A stretch of DNA of 64,000 nucleotides, taken from JBAXTE01 sp037130365 (GTDB taxonomy: Bacteria; Bacteroidota; Bacteroidia; Bacteroidales; WCHB1-69). Location of the stretch: contig JBAXTE010000003.1 in the NCBI GenBank assembly GCA_037130365.1, forward strand, positions 101,979 through 165,978, in the 5' to 3' direction. This document shows, piece after piece, positions 36,507 to 45,955 of this stretch. Both the position numbers and the translations under genes were made by a program. Position 1 is the stretch's first letter. Every line of letters begins with the position of its first letter. Under the pieces are notes generated by a model that had not been told where the DNA came from, did not search any database, and worked only from the letters and a program-made list of their open reading frames with translations.

Positions 36507-37847
36507 ATGAAGTTAAAAATCGATCGAAGTAAGCAGATTGTCCAAGGAGATAAAAAGGTAATCCGAGCATGGGTAATGTACGATTGGTCGAATTCTGTGT
36601 ATCAGCTTACTGTACTATCCGTAGTGTTTCCTGTGTTTTACGAAAAAATGACATCCGCAGGAGGAAGTTCTGTTGTTTCATTTTTTGGTTTTGATATTAT
36701 CAACTCAGTATTATATTCATGGGCAATTGCACTGTCATATTTAGTCGTTGCATTATTTTCTCCATTTTTCTCCTCCATTGCCGATTATACAGGACGTAGA
36801 AGAGGATTTATGCGGTTTTTCACCATATTGGGAGCTCTATCATGCGGAATGCTCTACTTTTTCACCCCTTCCACCATTAATATTGGAATCATCTTTTTTG
36901 TCTTGGCAACCATTGGTTACACTGGAAGCATCGTCTTTTACAACTCCTTTTTGCCCGTAATTGCGCCACCCGAAGATCAGGATCGCATCAGTGCAAATGG
37001 CTTTGCAATGGGATATCTCGGTGGTGTGATTCTTTTGCTACTGAATTTAGCTATGATTATGAAGCCATCAATTTTTGGCATTGTCGATAAAACCTTACCT
37101 GCTCGAATCTCATTTGTCACTGTTTGTGTTTGGTGGCTTGGATTCTCGTTGATTACTTTTTTAAAACTTCCTAAATACACATTGGGAAATAGATCTAAAA
37201 AAGGAAAAACATTAATGAAAGGATACCACGAGCTTAAAAAAGTTTTCCAACAAGTAAAATCTATGCCGAATTTACGTGTCTTTTTATTTGCCTATTTGTT
37301 TATGATTATGGGTGTATTGAATGTTATGTTTATGGCGGCGATTTATGGCAAAAAAGAGCTTCATCTCGATGACAAAATATTGATTCCAACCATATTATTA
37401 ATCCAACTTTTAGGAATGGTTGGCGCATGGATGTTTGTCAAAATTTCTAAACGAATTGGCAATGTAAAATCGCTCATACTCTCTTCCATCGGTTGGATTT
37501 TAGTGATTTTTGGTGCATATTTAGTCACTGATGCACTTGGGTTTACAATTGTGGCATTTTTTGTCGGTATGGTAATGGGTGGTAGTCAAGCAATTGCACG
37601 TTCTACTTACTCCAAAATGCTTCCTCCCGATACTCACGATCATACCTCATTTTTTAGTTTCTACGATGTTATGGAAAAAATTGCAACCGTTGTCGGTACT
37701 TTTAGTTTTGGTATTATCGAAGCCCTAACCGGAAATATGCGTCTATCGGTATTAGCTGTAGTAGGATTTTTCTGTATTAGTTTGTGTTTCTTTATCTGGT
37801 TAAATAAAATTGAACAGAAAAAATCAGTTATTAATAGTGTAAGTTAA
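36507..37847 (+). CDS. MFS transporter, UMF1 / Atg22-like family (446 aa)
   Basis: VIRAWVMYDWSNSVYQLTVLSVVFPVFYE is the family signature (YDWANSAF-like) at the start of helix 1. About 12 hydrophobic helices follow, with the MFS loop after helix 2 (SIADYTGRRRGFMRF). A second signature, GGSQAIARSTYSKMLPPD, lies in the C-terminal half. It is an inner-membrane permease; relatives of the eukaryotic vacuolar Atg22 effluxer are suspected of exporting amino acids, but the substrate is unknown here. Confidence 0.87.
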   Translation: MKLKIDRSKQIVQGDKKVIRAWVMYDWSNSVYQLTVLSVVFPVFYEKMTSAGGSSVVSFFGFDIINSVLYSWAIALSYLVVALFSPFFSSIADYTGRRRGFMRFFTILGALSCGMLYFFTPSTINIGIIFFVLATIGYTGSIVFYNSFLPVIAPPEDQDRISANGFAMGYLGGVILLLLNLAMIMKPSIFGIVDKTLPARISFVTVCVWWLGFSLITFLKLPKYTLGNRSKKGKTLMKGYHELKKVFQQVKSMPNLRVFLFAYLFMIMGVLNVMFMAAIYGKKELHLDDKILIPTILLIQLLGMVGAWMFVKISKRIGNVKSLILSSIGWILVIFGAYLVTDALGFTIVAFFVGMVMGGSQAIARSTYSKMLPPDTHDHTSFFSFYDVMEKIATVVGTFSFGIIEALTGNMRLSVLAVVGFFCISLCFFIWLNKIEQKKSVINSVS

Positions 37848-37926
37848 TTTCAAAAGCAAATAACAAGAGCTAAGTAAGTCAATTTAAAAGTTTTTTGTAA
37901 TTTCGTATCCTTAAAAAATATCTATA

Positions 37927-39366
37927 ATGCTTTTTAGCTCTCCAATTTTTTTATACTTATTTTTGCCTTTGGTTTTATTGCTCACATACTTAAGCCCAAA
38001 AAAAATCCAAAATTACACTTTGTTAATTGCCAGTTTGCTCTTTTACGCATGGGGAGGAGTAAGTTTTTTAGCGCTTCTTATGACTTCCGTAACGTTAAAC
38101 TACACTTTTGGACTTTTGGTAAATTATGCAAAAACCCAGCGACGAAAAACTATTTTTTTAGGAATTGGTGTAGTTTTAAATTTGTCGCTACTCGTCTATT
38201 TTAAATATGCAAATTTTATTGTTTTTAATTTAAAGGAATCTGGCTTTTACTCTGGAGAATTGTCAAAAATTATATTGCCAATAGGAATCTCATTTTTTAC
38301 GTTTCATGCAATGTCATATTTGATTGATGTATATAGAGATCAAGCACATATACAAAATAATTTTGCAAAACTCACCTTGTATTTATCCCTTTTTCCTCAA
38401 TTAATTGCTGGGCCTATTGTTCGTTACAAAGATGTAGACAAGCAAATTGAATCACGGAGTATGAGTGTTGATAAATTTTCGAGTGGAATTCGTCGATTTA
38501 TGCTCGGATTAATGCGTAAAGTTTTAATTGCCAATCCAATGGCTCTTATTGCAGATCAAGCATTTAACTCAGATCCTCATTCATTATCTATTGCAATGGC
38601 TTGGCTTGGAATTATTGCCTATTCCGTTCAAATATATTACGATTTTGCTGGTTACTCAGATATGGCTTTGGGCTTAGGCAGAATGCTTGGCTTTGAGTTT
38701 CTCGAAAATTTCAACTTTCCATATATTGCAAAATCCATTAAAGACTTTTGGCACCGCTGGCATATTTCTCTTTCAACTTGGTTCCGCGACTATTTGTATA
38801 TTCCATTGGGTGGCAATCGATTAGGGGGCGTTCGAACGTATGTTAATTTAGCCATTGTTTTCTTCCTTACGGGATTATGGCATGGTGCCGCTTGGAATTT
38901 TGTAGTTTGGGGATTAATTCATGGATTTTTCTTAATTATTGAACGACTTGGATTTGAAAAATTTATTAAACGATTTCCAACTATTATTCAGCACTTGTAC
39001 ACATTGCTTGTCGTGCTGTTTGCTTGGATATTCTTCCGTGCAAACGATTTTGCCCATGCAATTAAATATATCAAAGCAATGTTCGGGCAATTTGATTTTG
39101 CGTTCAATAATATTTCTGTACTAGAGTTTGTAAATTACGACACAATTATCATACTTACTATTGCTTTTCTGGGCGCAACGCCAATTTTTGAAACTCTTAT
39201 TAAAAAATGGAACAATTTCCACAATAATCATATTAGTTTTCTTTCTACAATCAGCCTCCATAGCTACCAATTAGCTTCCATCTTTTTTCTGATTTTCGGA
39301 TTGTTGTACTCAACGATGCAGCTCATCACCAACTCATATAATCCATTTATCTACTTTAGATTCTAG
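37927..39366 (+). CDS. MBOAT membrane O-acyltransferase, AlgI/PatA-like (479 aa)
   Basis: The protein is a multi-pass membrane protein with the MBOAT core: FPQLIAGPIVRYKD, YDFAGYSDMALGLGRMLGFEFLENFNFPY, SIKDFWHRWHISLSTWFRDYLYIPLGGNR, and the catalytic His319 in LWHGAAWNFVVWGLIHG. AlgI-type proteins carry an acyl (usually acetyl) group across the inner membrane for O-acetylation of a polysaccharide. Five bases separate it from an AlgX-like partner, the usual two-gene arrangement. The polysaccharide acted on is not identifiable. Confidence 0.92.
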   Translation: MLFSSPIFLYLFLPLVLLLTYLSPKKIQNYTLLIASLLFYAWGGVSFLALLMTSVTLNYTFGLLVNYAKTQRRKTIFLGIGVVLNLSLLVYFKYANFIVFNLKESGFYSGELSKIILPIGISFFTFHAMSYLIDVYRDQAHIQNNFAKLTLYLSLFPQLIAGPIVRYKDVDKQIESRSMSVDKFSSGIRRFMLGLMRKVLIANPMALIADQAFNSDPHSLSIAMAWLGIIAYSVQIYYDFAGYSDMALGLGRMLGFEFLENFNFPYIAKSIKDFWHRWHISLSTWFRDYLYIPLGGNRLGGVRTYVNLAIVFFLTGLWHGAAWNFVVWGLIHGFFLIIERLGFEKFIKRFPTIIQHLYTLLVVLFAWIFFRANDFAHAIKYIKAMFGQFDFAFNNISVLEFVNYDTIIILTIAFLGATPIFETLIKKWNNFHNNHISFLSTISLHSYQLASIFFLIFGLLYSTMQLITNSYNPFIYFRF

Positions 39367-39371
39367 TCGGT

Positions 39372-40520
39372 ATGAAAGAAAAAATCACAAAAATTTACTC
39401 CATAGCACTAATCTGTATTTTCTTAATTGTTATCTCTATTCCTTTATTTTTGAACACTTTCGGCATTTTTAAATCTGGGGAAATTAGCAAATCCGAGAAC
39501 AGAGCATTAGCAAAAAAACCTAACCTAGATTTAAAAAAATTAGATTCATATCCTCAAGCGTTCGAAAAATGGTATAACGATCACTTTGTGTATAGAGAAG
39601 ACTTTTTATCCACCAATAATCTCATTAATTTCTGGATGGGGAAATCTCCAGCGCCAGAAAACGTGCTTTTAGGAATTGATAATTGGTTGTATTATCATGT
39701 CAAAGAACGTAATGTTTACGAAGGTAAATTTGACATTTCGAACGATAGTATTCAAATGATTGTAAATGAGTTGGAATACAGAACAATGGAATTAAATCGT
39801 CGAAACATTAAGTTTTATGTGCTTATTGCACCGATAAAGGCAGAAATTTATCCTGAATATTTACCAAAATACATTCAACGATCTGCACAAAAAACCATTA
39901 CCGATAAAATTATAGAAGCGATTACCGCAAACTCAAAAATAAATCTAATTACTTGCAAAAACGAACTATTACAAGAAAAAAAATCGAAGCAAGTGTATTT
40001 TAAATATGATAATCATTGGAATGATAACGGGGCTTATATTGCCTATCAGAAGCTTATTAATAAAATTTCTAAAGATTTTCCTTCCATTGGTTTTAATCCA
40101 AAAATTAAATATAAATCTGGCATCAAACAGGGTGGAAATCTTGCAAATATGATTGGTTTCGACCTTTTATTATCAGAAAAAATCAATACTATTATTCTTG
40201 AAAATCCAAAATCAACCGACGCTCCAAAGGGTAACTACAAAGTAATTGAGGACTTTGCATACCCTAGTGAATATGAAATTGACAAACAAACCCCAGATTC
40301 TTTATTGCCAAAAGCTGTAATTATTCGTGATTCATTTTTTGGAGCTCTAATACCGCTAGTTTCTGAACATTTTAAACGCTCGGTATATATATTTGACTCC
40401 TGGCAGTATCGATTTAATCTAGATATTATTGAAGCAGAAAAACCAGAGGTGGTAATTTTAGAAATTTACGAACCACATATCAGTAATATCTTGAAAAACT
40501 TGAGTTACAAAAGAAAATGA
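39372..40520 (+). CDS. AlgX/AlgJ-like SGNH acetyltransferase partner, DHHW family (382 aa)
   Basis: One N-terminal membrane anchor (IYSIALICIFLIVISIPLFL) is followed by the periplasmic domain: ENRALAKKPNL, FEKWYNDHFVYREDFL and NVLLGIDNWLYY are typical openings. The catalytic DxHW appears as DNHW (213-216), and the nucleophile Ser321 is in IIRDSFFGALI. It completes O-acetylation begun by the MBOAT protein 5 bases upstream. No other exopolysaccharide gene adjoins. Confidence 0.88.
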   Translation: MKEKITKIYSIALICIFLIVISIPLFLNTFGIFKSGEISKSENRALAKKPNLDLKKLDSYPQAFEKWYNDHFVYREDFLSTNNLINFWMGKSPAPENVLLGIDNWLYYHVKERNVYEGKFDISNDSIQMIVNELEYRTMELNRRNIKFYVLIAPIKAEIYPEYLPKYIQRSAQKTITDKIIEAITANSKINLITCKNELLQEKKSKQVYFKYDNHWNDNGAYIAYQKLINKISKDFPSIGFNPKIKYKSGIKQGGNLANMIGFDLLLSEKINTIILENPKSTDAPKGNYKVIEDFAYPSEYEIDKQTPDSLLPKAVIIRDSFFGALIPLVSEHFKRSVYIFDSWQYRFNLDIIEAEKPEVVILEIYEPHISNILKNLSYKRK

Positions 40521-40568
40521 CTTTTGTCCAAAAAATAAAAAAAAATTGCTCATAATGTAAATTGCTTC

Positions 40569-40658
40569 AATCAATTTTCGCCTTAATCCTAAAGGATGAA
40601 TTGATTTTCAGTAATTTACCTCCTTTAGAACCGAGGCAAAAAATTGCGGAAAATCAAT
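40569..40658. repeat. Double-hairpin element, divergent copy
   Basis: Hairpin one is aatcaatt/aattgatt (40569-40576 and 40599-40606). Hairpin two is attgattttc/gaaaatcaat (40600-40609 and 40649-40658) with imperfect inner pairing and gaggcaaaa in the loop. The arms of the two hairpins overlap, so they could be alternative structures. Layout matches the elements at 47042 and 51753. Confidence 0.55.
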
Positions 40659-40822
40659 AATGTTAGTGTTATCCAAAGCAAGCTATGTCTCAACTAATAC
40701 ATTATAATATACTGATAATTAGTTATTTAAAAGTGATATGATAATTCATTTCAGACCACTACAAAAGAAAATAATAAATCAAACAAATATTTACTTTTAT
40801 CCGTTAATAATGATAGGTTTTG

Positions 40823-40830
40823 TATCTTTG
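40823..40830 (+). promoter_or_regulatory. -7 promoter box before dxs
   Basis: TATCTTTG matches TAnnTTTG, 24 bases before the ATG at 40855. Confidence 0.55.
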
Positions 40831-40854
40831 TTGCTATAATATTATTCTGTAAAT

Positions 40855-42759
40855 ATGTCAGACTCTTTCAATATACTAAGAACTATAAATTACCCTACTG
40901 ATTTAAGAAAAATACCCACTTCGGAGCTTCCTATTCTTTGTGATGAGCTGAGAGAATATATAATTAATGTAATTAGTCATAATCCCGGCCACTTGGGTGC
41001 TAGTTTGGGAACCGTTGAACTTACAGTAGCCTTACATTATGCATTTAATACTCCTATCGATAAATTGATTTGGGATGTTGGTCATCAGGCATATTCTCAT
41101 AAAATTCTTACCGGAAGAAAAGAGCTATTTAAGCTAAATAGAATGCAAGATGGCATAAGCGGTTTTCCGAAGATGAAGGAGAATATTTACGATGCTTTTG
41201 GCACAGGACATTCATCTACTTCTATCTCTGCCGCACTGGGAATGGCTATTGCAGCAAAACTCAATGGAGATAATCAACAGCAACATATTGCAGTTATTGG
41301 TGATGGATCTATGACTGGCGGAATGGCTTTTGAAGCCATGAATCACGCGGGTTGGGAAAAAGCAAACGTATTAGTTATCTTAAATGATAATGGTATATCA
41401 ATAGATAAAAGTGTTGGTGCTCTAAAAGAATACCTACTCGATATTACCACATCAAAAGCTTACAATCGGCTTAAGAAAAAAATATGGAACGTGCTATCTT
41501 TTAAAGATAATAAAGCAAGTGTTGCGCGAGATTTTGTACAGCAATTTGAAAATGCACTAAAAGGAACACTTTTAAAAAAGAGTAATCTTTTTGAATCCTT
41601 GGGATTTCGATATTTCGGACCTGTTGATGGCCATGATGTAGAACGATTGGTGAAAATATTTAACGATTTAAAGCAGATTCCAGGACCTAAGTTATTGCAT
41701 ATTAGAACTGTAAAAGGTAAAGGTTTGCGTTTGGCCGAAATAGATCAAACAAAATACCATGCACCTGGTTTCTTTAATCCTGAAACGGGGGAATTGATTC
41801 CTCAACCATGTAAAAATGATCCCCCAAGATATCAAGAAGTATTTGGAGAAACCATTGTGGCTCTGGCAAAACGAAATCCTAAAATTATTGGTGTAACTCC
41901 AGCAATGGCGAGTGGTTGCTCGCTAGATTTAATGATGAATGCTATGCCAACAAGAACATTTGATGTGGGTATTGCCGAACAACATGCAGTTACATTTTCT
42001 GCTGGTATGGCTGCTAGCGGTTATATCCCTTTTTGTAATATTTATTCTACTTTTTTACAACGTTCGTACGATCAAATTATTCACGATGTTGCCATTCAAA
42101 AACTTTCTGTAATATTCTGTATCGACCGAGGCGGTTTAGTTGGCGAAGACGGTGCAACGCATCATGGAGTTTACGACATTGCTTTCTTACGGTGTATTCC
42201 TAATATGATTGTTGCTTCACCAATGAACGAACATGAACTTCGAAACTTGATGTATACAGCTCAGTTAAAGCCAAATGGCCCTTTTGCTATACGCTACCCT
42301 AGAGGAAAAGGCGTTCTTGCGGTTTGGCGTAACAAAATGGAAGAAATTACCATAGGAAAAGGTCGACAGTTAAAAATGGGTCAACAAATTGCGGTAATTT
42401 CCATTGGCCACATTGGTAATCTTGCTGCTGATGCACTTTTAATCTTGGAGATGGAAAATATCTCCGTTTCACATTATGATCTTCGTTTTGTAAAGCCAAT
42501 TGATCAAGACCTTTTGCACGAAGCATTTAAAAATCATCACACCATTATTACGGTGGAAGATGGAACTATTGTTGGCGGAATGGGCAGTGCAGTGACCGAG
42601 TTTATGACTGAAAATCAGTATTGTGCAAAAATAATTAGACTCGGTGTTCCAGATGTTTTTATTGAGCAAGGAACCATTGCAGAGCTGAGAGCAGAATGTG
42701 GAATTGACACAGACCATATTGTGGCTGCTGTAAAAAAATATTGGATTAATGAAGAATAA
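40855..42759 (+). CDS. dxs: 1-deoxy-D-xylulose-5-phosphate synthase
   Basis: Dxs condenses pyruvate and glyceraldehyde-3-phosphate with thiamine diphosphate, the first step of MEP isoprenoid synthesis. Visible are HNPGHLGASLGTVELTVALHY, DVGHQAYSHKILTGR, GTGHSSTSISAALGMA, the ThDP motif GDGSMTGGMAFEAMNHAG to NDN, and in the second half DRGGLVGEDGATHHG and FAIRYPRG. The 634-residue length is normal. The U32 gene starts 11 bases inside its 3' end, so the two are translationally coupled. Confidence 0.97.
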   Translation: MSDSFNILRTINYPTDLRKIPTSELPILCDELREYIINVISHNPGHLGASLGTVELTVALHYAFNTPIDKLIWDVGHQAYSHKILTGRKELFKLNRMQDGISGFPKMKENIYDAFGTGHSSTSISAALGMAIAAKLNGDNQQQHIAVIGDGSMTGGMAFEAMNHAGWEKANVLVILNDNGISIDKSVGALKEYLLDITTSKAYNRLKKKIWNVLSFKDNKASVARDFVQQFENALKGTLLKKSNLFESLGFRYFGPVDGHDVERLVKIFNDLKQIPGPKLLHIRTVKGKGLRLAEIDQTKYHAPGFFNPETGELIPQPCKNDPPRYQEVFGETIVALAKRNPKIIGVTPAMASGCSLDLMMNAMPTRTFDVGIAEQHAVTFSAGMAASGYIPFCNIYSTFLQRSYDQIIHDVAIQKLSVIFCIDRGGLVGEDGATHHGVYDIAFLRCIPNMIVASPMNEHELRNLMYTAQLKPNGPFAIRYPRGKGVLAVWRNKMEEITIGKGRQLKMGQQIAVISIGHIGNLAADALLILEMENISVSHYDLRFVKPIDQDLLHEAFKNHHTIITVEDGTIVGGMGSAVTEFMTENQYCAKIIRLGVPDVFIEQGTIAELRAECGIDTDHIVAAVKKYWINEE

Positions 42760-43993
42760 GTCAATAGAAATAATGTCGCCAGTTGGTTCTTTTGATTCGC
42801 TTCAGGCTGCAATTCAAGGAGGTGCTGATGCTGTTTATTTTGGAGTAGGAAATTTAAATATGCGTTCACGTTCTTCGGCAAATTTTTCACTCGAAGATTT
42901 ATCAGAAATCGTTGGAATCTGCAAAAAAAACAATATCAGAAGTTATTTAACACTAAACACGATTGTTTTTGATAGTGAGCTCGAAGAGGTATATAAAGTA
43001 GCTGATGCCGCCAAAAAAGCAGGTATATCAGCAGTTATTGCATCAGATTTAGCAGTGCTGGAATATCTAAAAGAAATTCAACTCGAGATTCATATTTCAA
43101 CGCAATGTAATATTACAAATATTCAAAGTGTGAAATTTTTCTCTCGCTATGCCGATGTTATGGTTACAGCTCGTGAACTTAGTCTTGAGCAAGTAAAATC
43201 TATAACACGCCAAATTGAAGAAAATCAAATTAAAGGGCCTTCGGGAGAATTAGTTCAAATTGAAGTCTTTGCTCATGGCGCTCTTTGCATGGCTGTTTCA
43301 GGCAAATGTTACATCAGTCTCGACAATTTTGGTTATTCTGCAAATCGTGGGGCTTGTTTGCAACCCTGCAGAAGATCGTACGATGTTAAAGATACAGAAC
43401 ATGAACTGGAATTAAAGGTGGACAACAAATACATTATGTCGCCTAAAGATTTGTGTACGATGCCTTTTATCGATAAAATTATTGATGCTGGAGTTCGAGT
43501 GCTCAAAATTGAAGGTCGTGGCAGGTCGGCAGATTATGTAAAAACAGTGACCCAATGCTACCGTGAGGCTGCTAATGCAGTACTCGAAAATAATTTCACC
43601 ACCGAAAAAGCAGAAGAATGGATGAACCGTTTGTCTAAAGTTTATAATCGTGGGTTTTGGGATGGGTACTATTTGGGACGAAAAACAGGCGAATGGACCG
43701 AAGGATATGGCTCGTCTGCAACACATAAAAAAGTGTATATCGGTAAAGTCACCAATTTCTTTACGCGTGTTGGAGCAGCAGAAATAAAGATTGAAACAGG
43801 CGATTTAACGGTGGGTGATGAATATGTAATTATGGGACCCACAACCGGAGTTTGCGAAGGAATTGCAACGGAAATTCGGTTAAATTTAATTCCTGCCCCA
43901 GTGGCTCAAAAAGGATCCGTTTGCTCGATGATAGTTCCAATACCGGTGCGCAGAAATGATAAACTTTACAAAGTAGTACCTGTAAACGATTAA
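42749..43993 (+). CDS. Peptidase U32 family protein, TrhP-like (414 aa)
   Basis: The family signature EVFAHGALCMAVSGKCYIS...SANRGACLQPCRRSY has four cysteines (180, 187, 203, 207) that in relatives bind an Fe-S cluster. It closely resembles E. coli TrhP (YegQ), which works in 5-hydroxyuridine formation at tRNA position 34, rather than a true collagenase. An N-terminal TIM-barrel part (IMSPVGSFDSLQAAIQGGADAVYFG) and a C-terminal small beta domain (KVYIGKVTNFF) are both present. It overlaps dxs by 11 bases and its end is 4 bases from convergent overlap with the Gre-like gene. Confidence 0.88.
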   Translation: MKNKSIEIMSPVGSFDSLQAAIQGGADAVYFGVGNLNMRSRSSANFSLEDLSEIVGICKKNNIRSYLTLNTIVFDSELEEVYKVADAAKKAGISAVIASDLAVLEYLKEIQLEIHISTQCNITNIQSVKFFSRYADVMVTARELSLEQVKSITRQIEENQIKGPSGELVQIEVFAHGALCMAVSGKCYISLDNFGYSANRGACLQPCRRSYDVKDTEHELELKVDNKYIMSPKDLCTMPFIDKIIDAGVRVLKIEGRGRSADYVKTVTQCYREAANAVLENNFTTEKAEEWMNRLSKVYNRGFWDGYYLGRKTGEWTEGYGSSATHKKVYIGKVTNFFTRVGAAEIKIETGDLTVGDEYVIMGPTTGVCEGIATEIRLNLIPAPVAQKGSVCSMIVPIPVRRNDKLYKVVPVND

Positions 43994-44445
43994 GTTAACT
44001 CATTGATGTTAATTACTTTATCTCTAAATTTAACAGCAGTCCCTTTTTTTGCACCTTTAACCGCATCATAAAATGGGACTTTGGGTGATAAAATAAACAA
44101 AGAAAGACCCTCAAATTCAATTTTTCCGATGCTACAAGCAACCATAATTATTTGATCGGAAGTAGTAAAAAGAGCTCCAAGTTTAACCGAATCACTCGGA
44201 TGAAGCTTGTCTATTTGCATAAATACACGAATATCGTCATGCACAAGATGAATTTGAGCGGTAAGCATCTCAATTTTTCTCATTTGCTGATTCTTAAACC
44301 CGTCGTATCGATCCTTTGGAGGACCGTATTCGTTGGTAGCTTTCATCACTTCGTCAATTTCCGTTTGAAGTTCTGAAGACTTTATTTCTAAGTTATCAAT
44401 GCAAAATTGTATGAGTCTATTTTTATATTCGTGTGTTATCATCAT
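43990..44445 (-). CDS. GreA/GreB-like C-terminal domain protein (151 aa)
   Basis: An N-terminal helical coiled-coil-like segment (ENLEIKSSELQTEIDEVMKATN) and a small C-terminal beta domain (VKLGALFTTSDQIIMVACSIGKIEFEGLSLFILSPKVPFYDAVKGAKKGTAVKFRDK) resemble the Gre-factor-like proteins of Bacteroidota, which are often misannotated as 3-oxoacyl-ACP synthase. A role at RNA polymerase is inferred only. I chose the first of two adjacent Met codons at 44445; an upstream ATG at 44499 would add a hydrophobic tail not typical of the family. The 3' end overlaps the U32 gene by 4 bases. Confidence 0.7.
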   Translation of the reverse strand: MMITHEYKNRLIQFCIDNLEIKSSELQTEIDEVMKATNEYGPPKDRYDGFKNQQMRKIEMLTAQIHLVHDDIRVFMQIDKLHPSDSVKLGALFTTSDQIIMVACSIGKIEFEGLSLFILSPKVPFYDAVKGAKKGTAVKFRDKVININELT

Positions 44446-44580
44446 TTTTTTTATCAAAAATACAATTAAAACTAATGAGTCGGAATAAAAGATTAACAAT
44501 GGATAAAGGAAAAAAGTTTTTAGTGTTTGTTAAAATATCACTTCTGTATGATATATTTTCAATTTTTTATGAGTTAAGCT

Positions 44581-44883
44581 GCCACAAAGTGGTTGAATAG
44601 TATTAAATTGTTCAACCCCATTCGGGGCTGAGTTCGAGTTCGACAAGCTCTCTACATCGCCTTCAGCGCTAAAAAAAAAAAAAAGAATTGTGACAATCCT
44701 CGGTGAACTACTATTGACGCATTTTTCTTCAGTAATGGCAGCCACGAAGTGGTTGAATGTGAATAACCGTTTTAAAATGATACGATATGAGCTAATTTTA
44801 TACGAAAATGGTACGTTTCTATTATTTTCCTACAACTTACGACAATAAGCTAAAGTCGAAACCCCAGACACGAAGTGGTTGAA
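44581..44883. repeat. Three dispersed copies of g(c/a)cac(g/a)aagtggttgaa
   Basis: Copies lie at 44581-44597 (gccacaaagtggttgaa), 44741-44757 (gccacgaagtggttgaa) and 44867-44883 (gacacgaagtggttgaa), all in the same direction. The core ccac-gaa-gtgg is a small palindrome in the best copy. This size and shape is that of REP-like or regulator-binding repeats. Confidence 0.65.
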
Positions 44884-45075
44884 CCACCTATTCTGGCATA
44901 TTTGGTATAAAGCAAATTTGCACTTGGTATTATACTGCTTCTAGTTATAATATAGTCCACTTCTCTGGCTATCAGCGAACTATTTATATCTACGAGCGGC
45001 ATCAAGACATCCTAAGGAATAAAATATCATTGGGCTATTTTATTCATAGAATTGTTATTACACCGAAGATTCACG

Positions 45076-45083
45076 TATCTTTG
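45076..45083 (+). promoter_or_regulatory. -7 promoter box before the SPOR-like gene
   Basis: TATCTTTG matches TAnnTTTG. An ATTG about 21 bases upstream could serve as -33. The ATG at 45101 is 17 bases downstream. Confidence 0.55.
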
Positions 45084-45100
45084 TCGAGAGAAAAAAATAA

Positions 45101-45928
45101 ATGAAGAGAGTAAAAAAAGTCATGCTTTTGTATTTATGTTTTATGTCTGTTTTTGGCATGGCTCAAATTGAATTTTTGCGAACGATCGAAAAAAGTCCTA
45201 AATCTGATACCATTGCTATTCATTTTAAATTACGGAAGTTTCAGCCCGATGAAATCTGTAGAATTCAACAAAAAGTTCCTTCATCATTTAACCTTATAAA
45301 TCAACTAGGTATTGCCGATACTGCCTATTTTGAAAAAGATATTGCAACCGCAATTTGGACCTCAACACCTAAGGATTCGGTAATTTCATATACCCTATTT
45401 TTAAAAGCTCCCGAACAATCAAACGGATATTTATATATTGGCGATTGTGCCTGTATGTATGGAGGAAAAAAATCGAAACTAGAACGAAAATATCTACCAA
45501 AAGAACGTATTAACATCATCGATTCTACCCTTATTCCACAAACAGATACTTTAATTTTTTGTCAGATAGACTCCATACATAATAAAGCTATAACTGATAA
45601 AAAAGTTACAAAAAATCATCGAAATCGGAAACTTGCAACAAAGGACAATTACTTTTTTAGAATTCAAATTACAGCTTCAAAATTTAAACAAGATCTGAAA
45701 GATATCAGCAAAGAGGCAATAGCTCCTGATATCACTTACGAAGAGCTACAAGATCAGTTATATAAATACACCATCGGAAATTATAAAACATATAAAATTG
45801 CTCAAGATCGAATGCAACTATATCGAAAGCAGAAAAATTTGAACAGTTATATTGTAGCCTATAAAAACGGAAAGAGAATGGGTGTTAAAGAAGCAAATAA
45901 TGAAATTAAACAGACAGAAGAAGAGTAA
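45101..45928 (+). CDS. Secreted protein with SPOR-like C-terminal domain (275 aa)
   Basis: The signal peptide KKVMLLYLCFMSVFGMAQ is followed by a beta-rich domain (FLRTIEKSPKSDTIAIHFKLRKFQPDEICRIQQKVP) with cysteines in GDCACMYGG. From about residue 184 the sequence reads YFFRIQITASKFK ... YKYTIGNYKTYKIAQDRMQLYRKQKNLNSYIVAYKNGKRM, which has the alternating pattern of SPOR peptidoglycan-binding domains as seen in many Bacteroidota envelope proteins. A periplasmic, envelope-associated role is inferred. It has its own promoter and no obvious operon partner. Confidence 0.65.
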   Translation: MKRVKKVMLLYLCFMSVFGMAQIEFLRTIEKSPKSDTIAIHFKLRKFQPDEICRIQQKVPSSFNLINQLGIADTAYFEKDIATAIWTSTPKDSVISYTLFLKAPEQSNGYLYIGDCACMYGGKKSKLERKYLPKERINIIDSTLIPQTDTLIFCQIDSIHNKAITDKKVTKNHRNRKLATKDNYFFRIQITASKFKQDLKDISKEAIAPDITYEELQDQLYKYTIGNYKTYKIAQDRMQLYRKQKNLNSYIVAYKNGKRMGVKEANNEIKQTEEE

Positions 45929-45955
45929 AGACTCGTTACATGGCGCAGGGTTCAA

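Larger units (their letters stand above)
40521..40854. other. Intergenic with double-hairpin element and dxs promoter
   Basis: The region holds a divergent member of the double-hairpin family (40569-40658) and the dxs -7 box at 40823. No gene is seen. Confidence 0.55.
44446..45100. other. Intergenic with three short repeats, no gene seen
   Basis: The region contains three copies of a 17-base direct repeat (see 44581-44883), an A-run at about 44668-44682, and the promoter of the next gene. Short open frames here run through the repeats and are not credible. Confidence 0.5.

Noticed and set aside
42749..43993. Collagenase-type protease
   Set aside because: The Cys pattern matches TrhP/YegQ-like RNA-modification proteins, so a protease label is not supported.
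44446..44499. Upstream start for the Gre-like gene
   Set aside because: It would add a hydrophobic N-terminus not seen in the family; a possible -7 box (44455-44462) also lies within it.
44530..44745. 71-codon minus-strand open frame
   Set aside because: It spans a poly-A run and two copies of the 17-base repeat; composition is not protein-like.
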